A DNA stretch of 64,000 nucleotides from Leguminivora glycinivorella (taxonomy: Eukaryota > Arthropoda > Insecta > Lepidoptera > Tortricidae): positions 1,984,001-2,048,000 of the forward strand of contig NC_062971.1 in the NCBI RefSeq assembly GCF_023078275.1, written 5' to 3'. Positions 29,370 to 41,768 of the stretch are shown piece by piece. The notes beneath the pieces are model-generated. The model saw nothing but the letters and a program-made list of their open reading frames with translations. It ran no database searches and was not told the DNA's origin. The position numbers and the translations under genes were made by a program. Position 1 is the stretch's first letter, and each line of letters starts with the position of its first letter.

Positions 29370-31400
29370 TGCCTGCTTACAAATCAAACACCCAACATAG
29401 CTCAAAATGAGTATCAAATCAAAGATAAATAAATAATCAAAGATAGTACCAACATGAGCTGAGGGTGTGTCGACGTCGACCCCCTCTGCCAATCAAGACT
29501 AGTTGAAGTAACGACGGTATTCATTGTTGTTTATTAACTGTTTATAGGCTCTGAATGTATCCGGCTCGAAGCACCATTTATGAATCTTTATTTTTGTTCC
29601 GATTGATTTTATTAGAAGGTTGTAAGTAATGATTTAATTGTCCAGGCCTTGTCTTGTTTTAGCCCTTTATTTTTACTAAAGGACCGTGTGAACTAATCAT
29701 CATGATGACTTATTGATATGACATGCGATCAAAAGTAGGGGTACTTTATCTTTTATTTGGTCTAATAACTGCGATTCAAGTTTCCCTTAGGTACCTTGCT
29801 TGTGTCTTCCACCCATCTAGTTAGGATAGTTTTAAAGAAGTGGTCGTGTTGAAAAGTGTATTAATTTTTTTGTGTTTATTTTCAATAACGATCAAAATAG
29901 CCTTCCTGTCACTCACTTTTCTTAACGTATTCAACAAATTCCCCTTTCCAACAAATGCCTTACATTTTTCTGCACACTTGTTCCGTAAACATGGCGAACA
30001 TTTACCTCTAACTGAAGATTAACGTTACCTCTAACGTTAGTGCAAGAAAAGCTCACATTGTGCGGAGAGCGGTCATCGCGCCCGCACCAATAATTTACCT
30101 CTAATTGAGCGGCGTCTGCGCAAGTCGCGACGTAGAGGATTGGTTCGTGGGTGCAGTGAAAAATGTTCGTTGTGCATTTGTTGTATTTTAAAATGATTTG
30201 CTAACCTTCAAGTTCAAACGTTGGTTACATTTTTCATAGAAATTCGTATAATTAATTGACAACTGACAGTCGAAGAATCGCAAATCCCATGAAATTTCGG
30301 CCTTAAGAGCCATTAATCACAAATAAGCTGAATAAACTCGATAGAGGCAGGTTGCTCGGCCGAGCAAAACACACGTGATTTCTACCTAGGCCCAAGCAAG
30401 TCTACATTAGACATTTGCCGCAAGAGCATATTGCCTCGCTCTGTTTGGACCTGGCTAATGTCGTAAAACTCTATGCTACGGTCCCCTTTTCTTGTGGTAG
30501 TTTTCTCGGATGTAATAAGGCGACAGACAGCAAACAGCTGATCCACTAGCCAATCCCACCCGCCAGCACTACAATGATCCCGTCGCCTGACACCGGCGCG
30601 GACGCACCCAGTCCCGCGCGGTGCCGAGTACCAACCGCACCATAGAGTGCACCGGCCATAGACAACGAGAGACCCGGGCTCAATAGAAATACGTTTGACA
30701 TGAACCAGTGAGGATTTGCATTGACTGGAGGTTAGTGTACGAAAACAGGGATCTTTAGGGTTTCGGGATAATTTGCCGGTGTTTTGACTCTTTTGAAAGT
30801 GATTGACTGTTTCTACCGAAGCAGTTACGTAGTTAGGTTTCTTAGTGTAACCAATTAGTCACGAGCATTGACTATGATTGGGTTCTGGCCTTTTAATCCA
30901 TCTCGGCTGTGGATTTGTACAAAGTGATGATTGGGCGGTGCCACACCTAGGTACCTAAAGGGCTTGAAATGCCTATAAGAATTAAAGTGCTCATAATCAT
31001 TTCAAATCTCTCGATTCTATGTTGTCTGCATAGGGGTCAATGAACCGGTCCTTTAGGTAGTCCAACGCTAGTTTTCGTCTATTTGACGAAATTTGAATAT
31101 AAAAAGTTTGCCGCGGGTATCGCAATCCGTCTTGTCTAACAATACTTCAATTATCTAAACACAAATGAGGAAACATAATATTAAAGTTAATTATGATTGT
31201 TAAATTTAATTTGGGTCAAAACGTTGCGACCAGTTTAGCAAAGTAGAAACTGTGTCACTTCCTAGGTTAAATGTTGCTTGTGGGAAAAATGGAATCTGTG
31301 TTTCTTAAACACCTGTTATTATGGTTCATTGTCTGTTGTTGCACAAATGGTGACATTTTAAAAGCTAAATTGTGTCTATCGGTTGTAGATTGTAAGTAGG
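29370..31400. other. Gene-poor stretch with one GC-rich island
   Basis: AT-rich except 30540-30700, a GC-rich patch followed by a possible donor (CTGGAG|GTTAGT near 30731). This could be a non-coding 5' exon, but there is no ORF and no clear initiator. Otherwise nothing recognised. Confidence 0.35.
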
Positions 31401-31448
31401 GTCAGATGTAGTGCGAAAAATTTGCCTTCGTATTGTTACGAAAACGTA

Positions 31449-32743
31449 CGAGGGGTGATCCAAAAGTAATGATAACTGAATACTTTTTGCATCGGATTAA
31501 AATAAATAGGTATGCCGTTACTGTCCACAAAGACTCCTTAGTAAATAAAAAAAAATAAAAATAAAAAATATGTATCTGTCAGAGAGTTGCATTTGTTTTT
31601 TCACGAGCAGTCGGAACAATATCGCAAAAATGGAGAAAACTGAGGTGAGAGCGGTTATTAAATTCTTCTGTTTGAAAAAAATGTGTACTAAAGATATATA
31701 CGCTGAATTAGTGGGAACACTGGGGGAGTCCGCTCCGCCGTATTCTACAGTGGCACGCTGGTCAAAGGAGTTTAACTTGGGAAGAACATCCACTCAAGAT
31801 GAACACCGCGAAGGCCGTCCATCTGTCGCCCTTACTGGAGAAAACGTAAAAAAAATTAATGATCTCGTTTTAACAGATAGAAGGATGACTATCAGGCATC
31901 TAGTTGAGCTCACAGGCATCTCGTATGGCAGCATTCAAAGAATCTTAACTGATGAATTACATATGAAAAAAGTCTCCGCTCGTTGGGTGCCTAGAATGTT
32001 AACGGCTGAACAAAAGAAAATACGTTGTGAGATTTCGAAGTCTAATCTTGAAAAATTTCAAACTGATCCCGAAACATTTTTGTGTCGGTTTGTAACCATG
32101 GACGAGTCTTGGATCCATCATTTCGATCCTGAGACCAAACAGCAATCCATGACCTGGAAGCGAGCGTCGTCCCCTACACCGAAGAAATTCAAGGTAGCAA
32201 GCTCCGCTGGTAAGGTCATGGCTTCAGTGTTTTGGGATGCTGAGGGAGTCATAATGATCGAATACCTGGAAAAGGGAACCACTATTACGGGCTCCTACTA
32301 CGCTGACCAAATACGCAGATTGAGAGAGGCAATCAAAGAAAAGCGGCGGGGTAAACTTCGAGCTGGCATCCTGTTTCACCAGGACAACGCACCGCCCCAC
32401 AAGGCCGGTGTTGCGATGGCTGCCATCCGTGATTCAGGGTTCGAATTGCTGGAACACCCCCATATTCGCCAGACCTAGCCCCCAGCGACTTTTATCTCTT
32501 TCCACGGCTGAAGGAAGATCTTAGAGGCAACAAATTTTTGAATGATGGCGAGGTAATGGCCGCTGTGGAGGCATTTTTGGAGGGTCAAGAAAAAGATTTT
32601 TTTTTTAAAGGAATTCGTAGTCTGGAGAAACGATGGTCCAAGTGTGTAGACTTGGAAGGAGATTACGTAGAAAAATAAATTATTTTATTAAACATTTTAT
32701 GTGTCTTTCATACTGATTATCATTACTTTTGGATCACCCCTCG
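31449..32743 (+). mobile_element. mariner-family DNA transposon
   Basis: About 1.3 kb with terminal inverted repeats CGAGGGGTGATCCAAAAGTA and its complement, flanked by TA (31447-31448, 32744-32745). It encodes a mariner transposase on the + strand. Confidence 0.95.
31630..32678 (+). pseudogene. mariner transposase, one frameshift
   Basis: ATG at 31630 (MEKTEVRAVIKFFCLKK). N-terminal HTH region with EHREGRPSVA; catalytic blocks VTMDESWIHHFDPE (first Asp), FHQDNAPPH (second Asp) and, after the shift, YSPDLAPSDFYLFP (third Asp), with 34 residues between the last two: the D,D34D signature. A run of five C (32457-32461), where the family sequence HPPYSP needs six, shifts the frame and gives a stop at 32476-32478. 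Beyond it the other frame stays open to TAA at 32676. Probably otherwise intact and recent. TE transposition activity in this copy requires the missing base. Confidence 0.9.
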
Positions 32744-32984
32744 TACGAACGTGTCATGCTATTTCAGTCAGTCTCAGTGCAAGATGTACTGACATTGACT
32801 GAACTAGCATGACAAATACGAACGTTTCCGGAAAAATATGAAGGAAACCCTTTTCGCACTACATTTGTATGTCTAAACGCCAGTGTCTCAACATCTAGTA
32901 TTAGCAACTCTCAGTAGTCTCAATAGGTGAAATGGGACATTTTTTTTAAGATTACATAATACGCCTGACCTGTGTGGAGACGGG

Positions 32985-33240
32985 TTAAGAATTTCACCAC
33001 CCCCTTTCTTCCCGTGGGTGTCGTAGAAGGCGACTATGGGATATGAGTTAAATTGTGGCGTAGGCGAGAGGCTGGCAACCTGTCACTGCAATGTCACAGT
33101 TTCGTTTTCTTTCAACCCCTTATTTGCCAAGAGTGGCACTGAAGCTTTAGTAGTTTCATGTGTTCTGCCTACCCCTTTATGGGATACAGGCGTGATTGTA
33201 TGTATGTATGTACATAATACGCTAAATAGATATATAAAAT
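32985..33240 (+). mobile_element. TATG-tailed LINE 3' end
   Basis: Best-preserved copy of the family at 9655: TTAAGAATTTCACCACCCCC, GTGGCGTAGGCGAGAGGCTG, CTACCCCTTTATGGGATACA and a TATGTATGTATGT tail. Confidence 0.75.
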
Positions 33241-33244
33241 GTTG

Positions 33245-36030
33245 GTATTATTTACGATCGATCGACATCATTTCGCCCTATCTAAAAGCTAGGGCTTAGT
33301 AGGCTTAGTAGTAAGGTCAGCTTGTAAAGAAAATTGAATAGGGATGAGCCCGATAACCTACTTTGGAAATATGTCGAGGTTACTTTGATGCCATAAAATA
33401 TAGTATAAATAAAACTGTCTCCGGTAACAGTTATTAATATTCTTTATGGTTACGTTACGACCATAGATAATAAATATGGCGGGACTAACGACGTAAGTGT
33501 TAATTTTACTTTTATCCGCTGATGGCGCGGTCACGAGCGGCGGGCACGTGTATAATCTGTGATGCCATTATGTTAAAATTAAAAAGTTACGTTTGTGCAG
33601 TATACTTTTGTATTTAGCTTCTTTTATCGCCGGTTGTAACCAGTTTTTACATAAACATGACGTAAAATAAAGTCTGAACTACATAAATAAAGTCAGAATT
33701 TTCTTAGCAGGCTTGCCCTGCACTACTCTGAACTGGTAACTTATGGCCTAGCTAGACTATCGTTCTCCGAACTACGGCTCGCTAGCCTGCCAATTTAGTC
33801 TATTAAAATAGCCAAAGTAAAATTGAAGCCTGTACAAAAAAAACCTTACATTACTGTTATTTTTAGTGAATTTTTTGAACTTTTAAACAAATTTTGTTTT
33901 TAGAATATAGTTATTTGTTAACTTTTTTCAATAACTAGATATTTTTCAAAACCGATGCCTAGCAATCGCTAGAACGGGATTAAACAATAGTTCATTACAA
34001 AAAGTTCCTAAAGTGATATCCTGTCTGTTAGTAATGGTGTAATACCTACTTGGCTTGAATACCCGACGAGGAACTGCGGCTAAACTCGCACGGCGCCGGA
34101 AAGTGCGTCATTTCCTCTACTTATCTGATAATCTGTTAAGAAATATAACTTCGCATACTGTATTGCATTGAATGCAAAATTTGGTAAACTACTTACTGAA
34201 ATTGTTTAAAATTGTTCCGCTATTTCGCCCTGCGGTTAAAACTTTATAATAATTTATCATCACACTCGGAAAGTCAAATGTGCAATTTCAAGCGCAGAGC
34301 GGGTTATATAAAAACCGCTATAGGTACTAAGGGATTTATGAAATTTCAGATATTATAGTATAATTTCACTTTTTTTGTTGCAAGTGTGATGAAAAACATT
34401 GTGTAGCTCGCGGTGTAAGAGTTTAACTTCCGCCCTACGTTGCAAAAGGTACCTACAATTTAAGTTCCTGGTCCTGCCATTAATTTTAACAACAGTGTTT
34501 TTTCTACCAAACTAGGTTGACTGAAACAGAAACAAATCCCTACAAGGGCTGAGTTTGCATTTGTGCACATTCTTCTCTCTAAGCTATATGGATCAATTTA
34601 GTAGAAAGCGATTATATTTTTGTATAGGTAAATATACTCCTATATTTATATTAATTTTATGTAAAGCATAGACGACTTTCAAACATTACGAAAACGTTTT
34701 CAAAAGAAACAAACAGAACAAATACCTGGTAGGTAGTAAATTTAAGATACGAGTAAATCTATTGTTTGCTATGATAACATATTTTCAGAAGTTTCCTTTT
34801 ATCTCTACATCTACAGTTGCAACTGAATTCTATTTTCGTAGGTACTATCTGTATCGTTATCAGTTAATTCCAACGACTTACGTTTGAGGACACTAAAAAT
34901 AGATTCCCTTAGTTAAGAAGGACGATTGTTTATAAGTTTGTTTATCTGTGATTCGGTTCGAAGAAATAATGTATGTTTTGATTTATATTTGATTAGTCAG
35001 TTGTTTGTGTGGTTAGCCTGGAAGATTTACATAAGTCTGTCTAGTAAAGTATGTCTATACATAGTAGGTACGTAAACCCTAGACGGGAACCCCAAAGGAA
35101 AGAGAAAAAGTTGCCGTCCAAAAGCAAACTTGGTGACGAACTATTATTATATTGCAGAGGCGTCAAGTCAAGAATCTAGTAATTAATAACTGTAATGTCG
35201 TTATGCAGAACTTTTAATTAAATGGCGATCGTCTTTGTGATCGTCTGATCGACCGACTCCCAAACTAAACTAAACTTGTACTATGAGATCCTACTAGACG
35301 ATGATATGACATGGCCATGACCATCTGTGCTCATGAACACAATACCTTTGCTAATAATTGAACCCAGGACGATCGGCATCACAGGCAGGGTAATGGGACA
35401 TTGTAAATACGTGGTCGGATGCTTATAGTGACCCTGCGGTGCTGCGGCACTTCATCCCAAAGCGGATACAGAAGGTTGGTGGTTTTAGACGGTAGTCCTC
35501 GTCGTCCTAGATTGATTCATAGTCCTTCATCGCCCTTGGTTCCCCTGGACGAGTGGCACGCGTAAAAGCATTTCATCAGCGTAAAAAAAATGGGTCATTG
35601 TGTCATTAATTCTCCAGTAATTTATTCGTATGGCGCATTTACATAAACTTTCAAACAATATGTAGCTAGAATTATAAGTCCACATTCAGGGTCCCAAGCC
35701 ACGAGATTGCGTCAGGTGTTAATTTAAACAGGTCTTCCGGAGGGCCTGGGAAAGCATGCAGAGGGCAGCGCTCCAGTAATTAAAGCCTTCTACCTTAATC
35801 TCCACGATTATCGGTAACTTTAAATTCAAACACGCATTAGCTCTTCTAAAAGTATCCCAATTTCAGCGCACTGGTGCAATGATATCGGTTGCCATCTCTG
35901 GTTCTATTTCCGCGGCAATCGGGTCAGTGCGGCCTCGCTCCGATAACTCGCATTACTCTACTTTAAAGTTCATCTATCAATCATTTTAGATTTACATTTT
36001 ATTCGCCGGGTTCAAAAAGTAATTCTTGTA
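33245..36030. other. AT-rich DNA without genes
   Basis: No exon or long ORF. A SINE-like remnant at about 35325-35415 (- strand, TGGGTTCAATTATTAGCAAA with a box-B-like core) and short AT repeats only. Confidence 0.45.
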
Positions 36031-36034
36031 ATGT

Positions 36035-36325
36035 TGTCTGATAGGTGCTTATGTGCGAAATGTCATTTGATATTTGCCAGTCGCTTTTCGGTGAAGGAAA
36101 ACATCGTGAGGAAACCGGACTAATTCCAATAAGGCCTACAGGCCTAGTTACCCTTCGGGTTGGAAGGTCAGATGGCAGTCGCTTTCGTAAAAACTGGTGC
36201 CTACGTCAAATCTTGGGATTAGTTGTCAAAGCGGACCCCAGACTCCCATGAGCCGTGGCTGCAAATGCCGGTATAACGCAAGGAGGGTGTCGTCTGATAG
36301 GTCGGGGCTTGTTTATTTGTATGAT
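36035..36325 (+). mobile_element. SINE with GATAACGCAAGGAGG-type tail
   Basis: Contains ATGTGCGAAATGTCATTTGA, CAGTCGCTTTTCGGTGAAGG, GGTTGGAAGGTCAGATGGCA, ATGAGCCGTGGCTGCAAATG and a TATAACGCAAGGAGG end. Same family: 39955-40285 (-, with a tRNA-like head GAGTTCGAACCCGCGACCTC) and 11728-11893 (tail only). Confidence 0.7.
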
Positions 36326-36414
36326 CCTGGATTTCTATGTATAAGTCATGCCAAGTTCTGGGTAGAAGATCCTAGGTAAATCGTGCATTGCATCGTGGTA
36401 ATCCCGAAGCTTTT

Positions 36415-36620
36415 TCAATAAGGCCTAGTTCCATTTCCCCCGGAAGGTTAGACGGCAGTCGCATTGATAAAGTAAAACAAGTTGCCAAGCGGACGTACAC
36501 CCATCTTAAAGCCGGCAACGCACCTCCAACACTTCTAGTGCCTCGGGTGTTCATGGGCGGCAGTGATCGCTTACCATCAAGCGACCTGTCTGCTCGTTTG
36601 CCTCCTATCCCATAAAGAAA
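36415..36620 (+). mobile_element. LINE 3' end (GCGGCAGTGATCGCTTACC family)
   Basis: Contains CCGGCAACGCACCTCCAACA and ATCGCTTACCATCAAGCGAC then TGCTCGTTTGCCTCCTATCC, a very common lepidopteran LINE tail. A reverse copy lies at 49145-49400. Confidence 0.75.
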
Positions 36621-36920
36621 ACATGCCAAGTGGATTCATGAGCCTTGGCAAAAAGCCTGGTTTTCTTGTTAAACTTTATTTATTTGAAAGTTAATTCCGT
36701 CCTTTACCCTTTCAATTGTAATTTAATTTGTGAGTGTTTATTCAGCAGAATCACTGAACGACGATCCTTAAGTGATCTGTCCGTGAATTCAAGCTCACAA
36801 TTCTTGTTATTTGGACAAAATATCACTCAACAAAGGAACTGAAGATGCAGGAAGATGTTTGTTTACCTCACTTTATTAATATTAGTTTATTATTCTCTTT
36901 ATTTATTATTTTAACTCTTA

Positions 36921-37053
36921 CTGCGTGTTCACATTATCCGATCCGATATCGAATGTAGGACCGATATCCCATCTATTTCAGCCACCATCTTTGATTTTTG
37001 CCTTTGAAATCCTGCCTACATCCGATATCGGATCGGATTATGTGAACACGCAG
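36921..37053. mobile_element. PIF/Harbinger-like MITE, family 1
   Basis: 133 bp with ends CTGCGTGTTCACATTATCCG and its inverse. Flanked by TA rather than a full TWA. Confidence 0.75.
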
Positions 37054-37079
37054 TAAAACGCACTTAGGCTAGGCTATTT

Positions 37080-37245
37080 GTGAAGTAAAGTGTGTGTGTC
37101 TGTTTGTTTGTCCGTCTTTCACGGCAAAACGGAGCGTCGAATTGACGTGATTTTTTTAAGTGGAGATAGTTGAAGGGATGGTGAGTGACATAGGCTACTT
37201 TTTGTCTCTTTCTAACGCGAGCGAAGCCGCGGGCAAAAGCTAGTA
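37080..37245 (+). repeat. GTGTGTCTGTTTGTTTG-family repeat, full
   Basis: Runs from AGTGTGTGTGTCTGTTTG to GCGAGCGAAGCCGCGGGCAA plus AAGCTAGTA. It matches 44190-44360 in reverse almost throughout. Confidence 0.8.
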
Positions 37246-37578
37246 TGAATATAAAAGTAAAATACAAATTGGTTTATTATTATTTGTAGGAATACCTGTC
37301 GTTTTTGCTTATTATTATATTTAAGAATACCTATTGTTTAATACCTATACGTATAGATAAGCATAAGATCAGAATTGCTGTTTATGTTTATAGTTATTTA
37401 TGAAAATACCATTATTCTTTTTCCGTTGCTTTTACGCGTTTGTGACATATACATTCATAGTATTCACTCATCGTTCACGTCTTTCCTGTAGACATAGTAG
37501 TAGTAGTAGTAAATTCTTTACTATACAAAAATGTATGTTTTTCATCACGTTTCTGCGGATATTACATACATATGTATT

Positions 37579-37810
37579 TTTAAATTAAAGGAAAAATGGA
37601 AAAATTTATAGCTCCGGCAGGACTCGAACCTGCGACCTCTAACACTAAGGCGTTTGTGAATTGAGGGAAGGCATGGATAAATTCGCACACACCCAGCAGG
37701 CCTCCGTGGGGCAGTTGGGAGCGCGGCTGGCTCCGGCAAAGCCAGAGGTCGCAGATTCGAGTCCTGCCGGAGGTGTGAATTTTTCCATTTTTCCTTTAAT
37801 TTAAAAATAA
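37579..37810. mobile_element. Foldback element with a tRNA-like core
   Basis: Inverted arms of about 60 nt (TTAAAGGAAAAATGGAAAAA and complement) each run into tRNA T-arm sequence. Between them, 37700-37774 folds as a near-complete cloverleaf: 7-bp acceptor stem GCCTCCG/CGGAGGT, anticodon stem TGGCT/AGCCA with loop CCGGCAA, and T-loop TTCGAGT. Position 33 is C, not the U of real tRNAs, and the D stem is weak, so this is probably a SINE rather than a tRNA gene. Confidence 0.6.
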
Positions 37811-39950
37811 GTAGAAATGTATGCGTGCGTGCGTGCGTGTGTGAGTGTGTGTCGAAAAAAATATTTGTGTCCAGATAGAAGCGAAATTTTAGGTAAAATT
37901 GTGTATATCGCATTGCTAGAGGTTGTTTACCTTTTTCAGTATTTAGGGGTATTAATACTGGCTGGTTACTTGGGCGATTATTTTTTCCGCTACAAGTTTG
38001 ACGTTGTTTGTCAGTTTAATCTTAATGTTTATCATAAGTCATAACAAATTGAACTAGTACCTAATTACAACCTTGTCATTCTGAATATTGGTTTAAATTT
38101 GCTTACTGCGATTACCTGTCCAATTTGAAGTTTACTGTGACAAAGCTTTAAAGTGTTTTACAATGAATGACATCTTACTCGTAGCTGTCTATTAGTAAAC
38201 CTTATGTCGTTGCAGTAACGTACACAAATAAATAGTTTTATGGTTTATTATGGTAGTAGTTAGCAATTATTTTATTGAGTGTAGAGCTAAAAGTCAAGTA
38301 GAGCTGTACAGAAATCTGAAAATTCAATTAAAAAAAAAAGTAACCATCAGATTAAGAGATGAATACTCTAGACGAGTTTAAAAAAATAAAAATCTGTTGG
38401 GGTGTCTGGGGTTTTGAGTGATACCGGAAACACGTTGTATATGTGTTTGGGTCATTCATGATTTTGACTGTCCTGATTTTGTTGCACGCTAAGGTCGTTA
38501 AGTGAACTTTTCGACCATGTTAGATAGCCAACATTTTGTTCTTGTTCTTATACATAAATAAGTCCATTGGGTCTAAATGTATAAAATTATCATAAATTAT
38601 AAAAGCACTCATTTGTTGGGACAAACATATCCACACACACACAACGTACCGGAGAGAATGGTCATCAGTAGTGGTCATCAGCCGGGTCGCCCGAAGGTCG
38701 GACCAATTTAGGAGTCCACCCACCGCTTGTTTCACGACGAGTGGGTAATGGCCAATTTGGAGCTTCCTCATTTTTAGCCACCCAACGAAGAAATAAAGGG
38801 TTAATTATTAAACAGTAGGTTAATTTAAGTCGCTAAATAATAGTCAAATTTTAGCTGACAGATTTATATAAGATTATAGAAGTTAAAATAACTAAGTTCA
38901 ATTAGTTATGTCCAAAGTTATGTTTCTTTGAGGTGTAGGTTACAGGTCATTTCACGAAAGTTGTCACAAATGCAAAGGGATGACGACTACATAAAAAAAT
39001 GGCATTCTGTTTATTCCGTCAGTTAGATCGTCCAAAAATAGTGAACACATATATTTTTCGCTTTTTCTAATTAATGAAAAAATACAAAGATATAGAACAA
39101 CAAAGTTCCTGAGTGGGGGCTTGTGACGTAACTTCTAAGTAAAAATTGTATCTAGGCGTGACGTCATGCGAAACTTCAACGCACTGTGCCGTCGTCATTT
39201 TTCGTTTACGAGAAAAAAGAAAAAAATACGTGTCTAAATTCTTTGATAATCTAACTGACGGACTAATTAGTTTTTTTTTTTAGTCGTCTCGCCTATTGTA
39301 TGAGTGACATCGTATCGGTATATTCGGTATACTATACAGCCATAACTATCAAGAGCCACTATTTTATTGGTTATCTGGTTATCTGTCACACAGATATCTT
39401 CATTCACTCATTCGTTCGTTTTATTCGTTCTTGTGAATTGACCTGTATACTGTGACAGGAATCACCTCGATTCAGTCGAACTCGCTACGTTTGATTCTAT
39501 CGATTATAACAACTCCCAAAAACAAAAGAATTCAAGCCCGTAAACAGCTCCATTTGCGTTAAAATTTTCACATCATCAACATTTCATCAAGACATTGCAA
39601 ACGGCCAAATCCTTGGTCCGCCTGCAGACAAATGACGATAACCAGGTCGATCTCCGTAATTCAAATTTGGAACGCCAATGAGGCATATTTCCGCGTCCGA
39701 ATGCTCGCGTCGGGATGTTAACCTCTTTAGCGAGGTCGCGGTTGGTTATCGTGAATGACTCCTCTGTTGGTTTATCGTATTTATTTTAGGTGACCTTTTT
39801 AATAATCCTTTTCTGATATTTGTTAAGATGATTTCATTGATGGGTATTATTGCGACAGTTGAAGGATGCTGATTACCACTCGATTTTCAATGGGGATTAC
39901 ATTAGAAGTTAGAAGCTACGGTAAATAACATTATAATAGCGTTAGGCGTA
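37811..39950. other. Non-coding DNA with one dispersed repeat
   Basis: The 39169-39285 repeat matches 8815-8960 (GAGAAAAAAGAAAAAAATAC core). (TGCG)n/(TG)n run at 37818-37850. No exon seen. Confidence 0.45.
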
Positions 39951-39954
39951 CGCT

Positions 39955-40285
39955 GTCATCATCCTCCTTGCGTTATCCCGGCATTTGCCACGGCTCATGG
40001 GAGCCTGGGGTCCCCTTTGACAACTAATCCCAAGATTTGGCGTAGGCACTAGTTTTACGCGACTGCCATCTGACCTTTCAACCCAAAGGTAAACTAGACC
40101 TTATTGGAATTAGTCCGGTTTCCTCTCGATGTTTTCCTTCACCGAAAAGCGACTGGTAAATATCAAATGACATTTCGCACATAAATCCCGAAAAACTCAT
40201 TGGTGCGAGCCGGAGTTCGAACCCGCGACCTCTGGAACGAAAGTCGCACGTACTTGCCGCCAGGCGTACGCTTCATGGGTACGCT
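39955..40285 (-). mobile_element. SINE, GATAACGCAAGGAGGATG tail, with tRNA-like head
   Basis: Reverse orientation. Head region GAGGTCGCGGGTTCGAACTC gives a box B; the 3' end is CGGGATAACGCAAGGAGGAT. Confidence 0.75.
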
Positions 40286-40434
40286 GTCATGGAATTATAA
40301 TACAAATCCCACCCAACTGCTTATCCACATCTAGTCCGTGTAATCCAAAAAATATAATACTCACTATTAGGAGGTCTAATCCATACCTACCACAGATACG
40401 ACTAATTAAGTACTACACAAAAATAGTTATTTGT

Positions 40435-40640
40435 TATACAAGGGGGCAAAGTTGTATTTTAACGCCGAGTGTGGAATTGAAAAACGAGCAAGTGAAAGGA
40501 TTCTATAGTTGAACCACGAGCGAAGCGAGTGGTTCGAGAATAGAATCCTGAACTTGCGAGTTTTTTAACACACGAGAAGTAAAATACATTTGCACCCGAG
40601 TGTAACACAAAACTTTTCCCCTCACTATAGCGAGGAAACT
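40435..40640. repeat. Palindromic repeat (CGAGCGAAGCGAGTGG)
   Basis: Self-complementary arms AAAACGAGCAAGTGAAAGGA / CTTGCGAGTTTTT and AAGTTGTATTTTAACGCC / AAGTAAAATACATTTGC around a CCACGAGCGAAGCGAGTGG centre. Confidence 0.6.
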
Positions 40641-41450
40641 ACAACGCAAAAAATGCGTTTATCACTGCTTCCAGTAGTTCCACAGGTGGTAAATCATCTT
40701 TATTACTAGATTCACCTACTTTTATCAATTTTAAAGCAGTTAATTTGACTTTAAGATTTAAGTTTAAGGTCAAATTACTTTACCCACTAGTGGATAAAAT
40801 GCGTTTTTACCCGCTGGTATTAAAGGACAAAACACGTGTTTCCGAGCTAGTGAGGGGAAAATATCCTTGTCTCACCCTACACCCTTTTCCCAAATTGATC
40901 GATTTTTTAAAACACATGAGCTGTGAATGAATGACGGAACTAAAGTGATTACCAACAACTCCAAGTTTATAAGAAAGAAAATAAGATCACGGCACAATTC
41001 GCACAACTTGTGTCTTTTTGCAATTACATTTTATTAACTAGGTTATACAATTACTCATTAATTAATTAATTACACGCCATGTTCAACATTAGATATTAGA
41101 AAATCATAACAATGTGTTGTTTACATTCAAGAATCTTCAATATATTATCTCAAGTATCTCAATATATTCCCACACTATGTGGGTAAGTCAAAGCTAGTAC
41201 CTGGGCTTATAAGCGCATTCATTCGGCCCGATTCGAACAATACTTTTAAGATACAAGACCGATACTTACTGATCCGTCATTGGGGACATTGGAGACTGTT
41301 TGGTTAAAAAAATGTCACTCTTGATACTGATTAGATTAGTATCACAGTTAGAGATAATATAGGCATTGTCCGAATAGGGCCGATTGTTTCAAGCCCGGTG
41401 CAATACAGTTTTGTATTGACATTCCCGTATGAACGGTGGGAATAAGACGT

Positions 41451-41487
41451 AATCAGTCTCTCTCGGGCGTCCGTTCGTGACTGACGT
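41451..41487 (+). promoter_or_regulatory. Candidate core promoter: initiator + DPE
   Basis: Arthropod-type initiator TCAGTC with A+1 at 41455, and TGACGT at +28 to +33, which fits the downstream promoter element consensus (DSWYVY) at all six positions and at the exact required spacing. No TATA. It precedes the candidate first coding exon at 41769. Confidence 0.5.
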
Positions 41488-41768
41488 GAAGTTCGCTTCA
41501 ATTACGCTGAAAACCATGTGATAATTAAACCGTTTCGTAACTTGTTACGCCATTTGGATTCTTAGCTACGTAATCCTACGTTTCAATATCAACTGTGCGC
41601 CGTTGAGTTAAGGTGTATTTGTGAGCGGTAGTGACCACGTGTTCGATTAGTTGTGTTCTGAATTTAAATTTGGAATTTGAATTTGGAATGTCGGGGTTGT
41701 CAGGGAGAATATAAACAGATGTGGTGTTTTTGTTTTGTTTAGTGTTTTTTTTTTGTGATCAAATAGAA

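Larger units (their letters stand above)
31407..32863. mobile_element. Palindromic element carrying a nested mariner
   Basis: Outer ends TGTAGTGCGAAAA and TTTTCGCACTACA, with inner TTCGTATTGTTACGAAAACG facing CAAATACGAACGTTTCC. The mariner at 31449-32743 lies between the two arms at a TA. Removing it leaves a ~160-bp MITE-like palindrome. Confidence 0.75.

Noticed and set aside
30540..30731. GC-rich block with a GTTAGT donor as a loco first exon
   Set aside because: Its ATG is followed at once by a stop, no initiator-DPE pair is visible, and the donor is mediocre; too weak to annotate as an exon.
37700..37774. Functional tRNA-Ala gene
   Set aside because: The cloverleaf is imperfect (C at position 33, weak D stem) and it sits inside a foldback repeat, so SINE origin is likelier.
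37545..37913. 122-codon ORF on -
   Set aside because: Spans the foldback/SINE; its DSNLRPLAL-type peptide is a familiar artefact of translating tRNA-derived SINEs.
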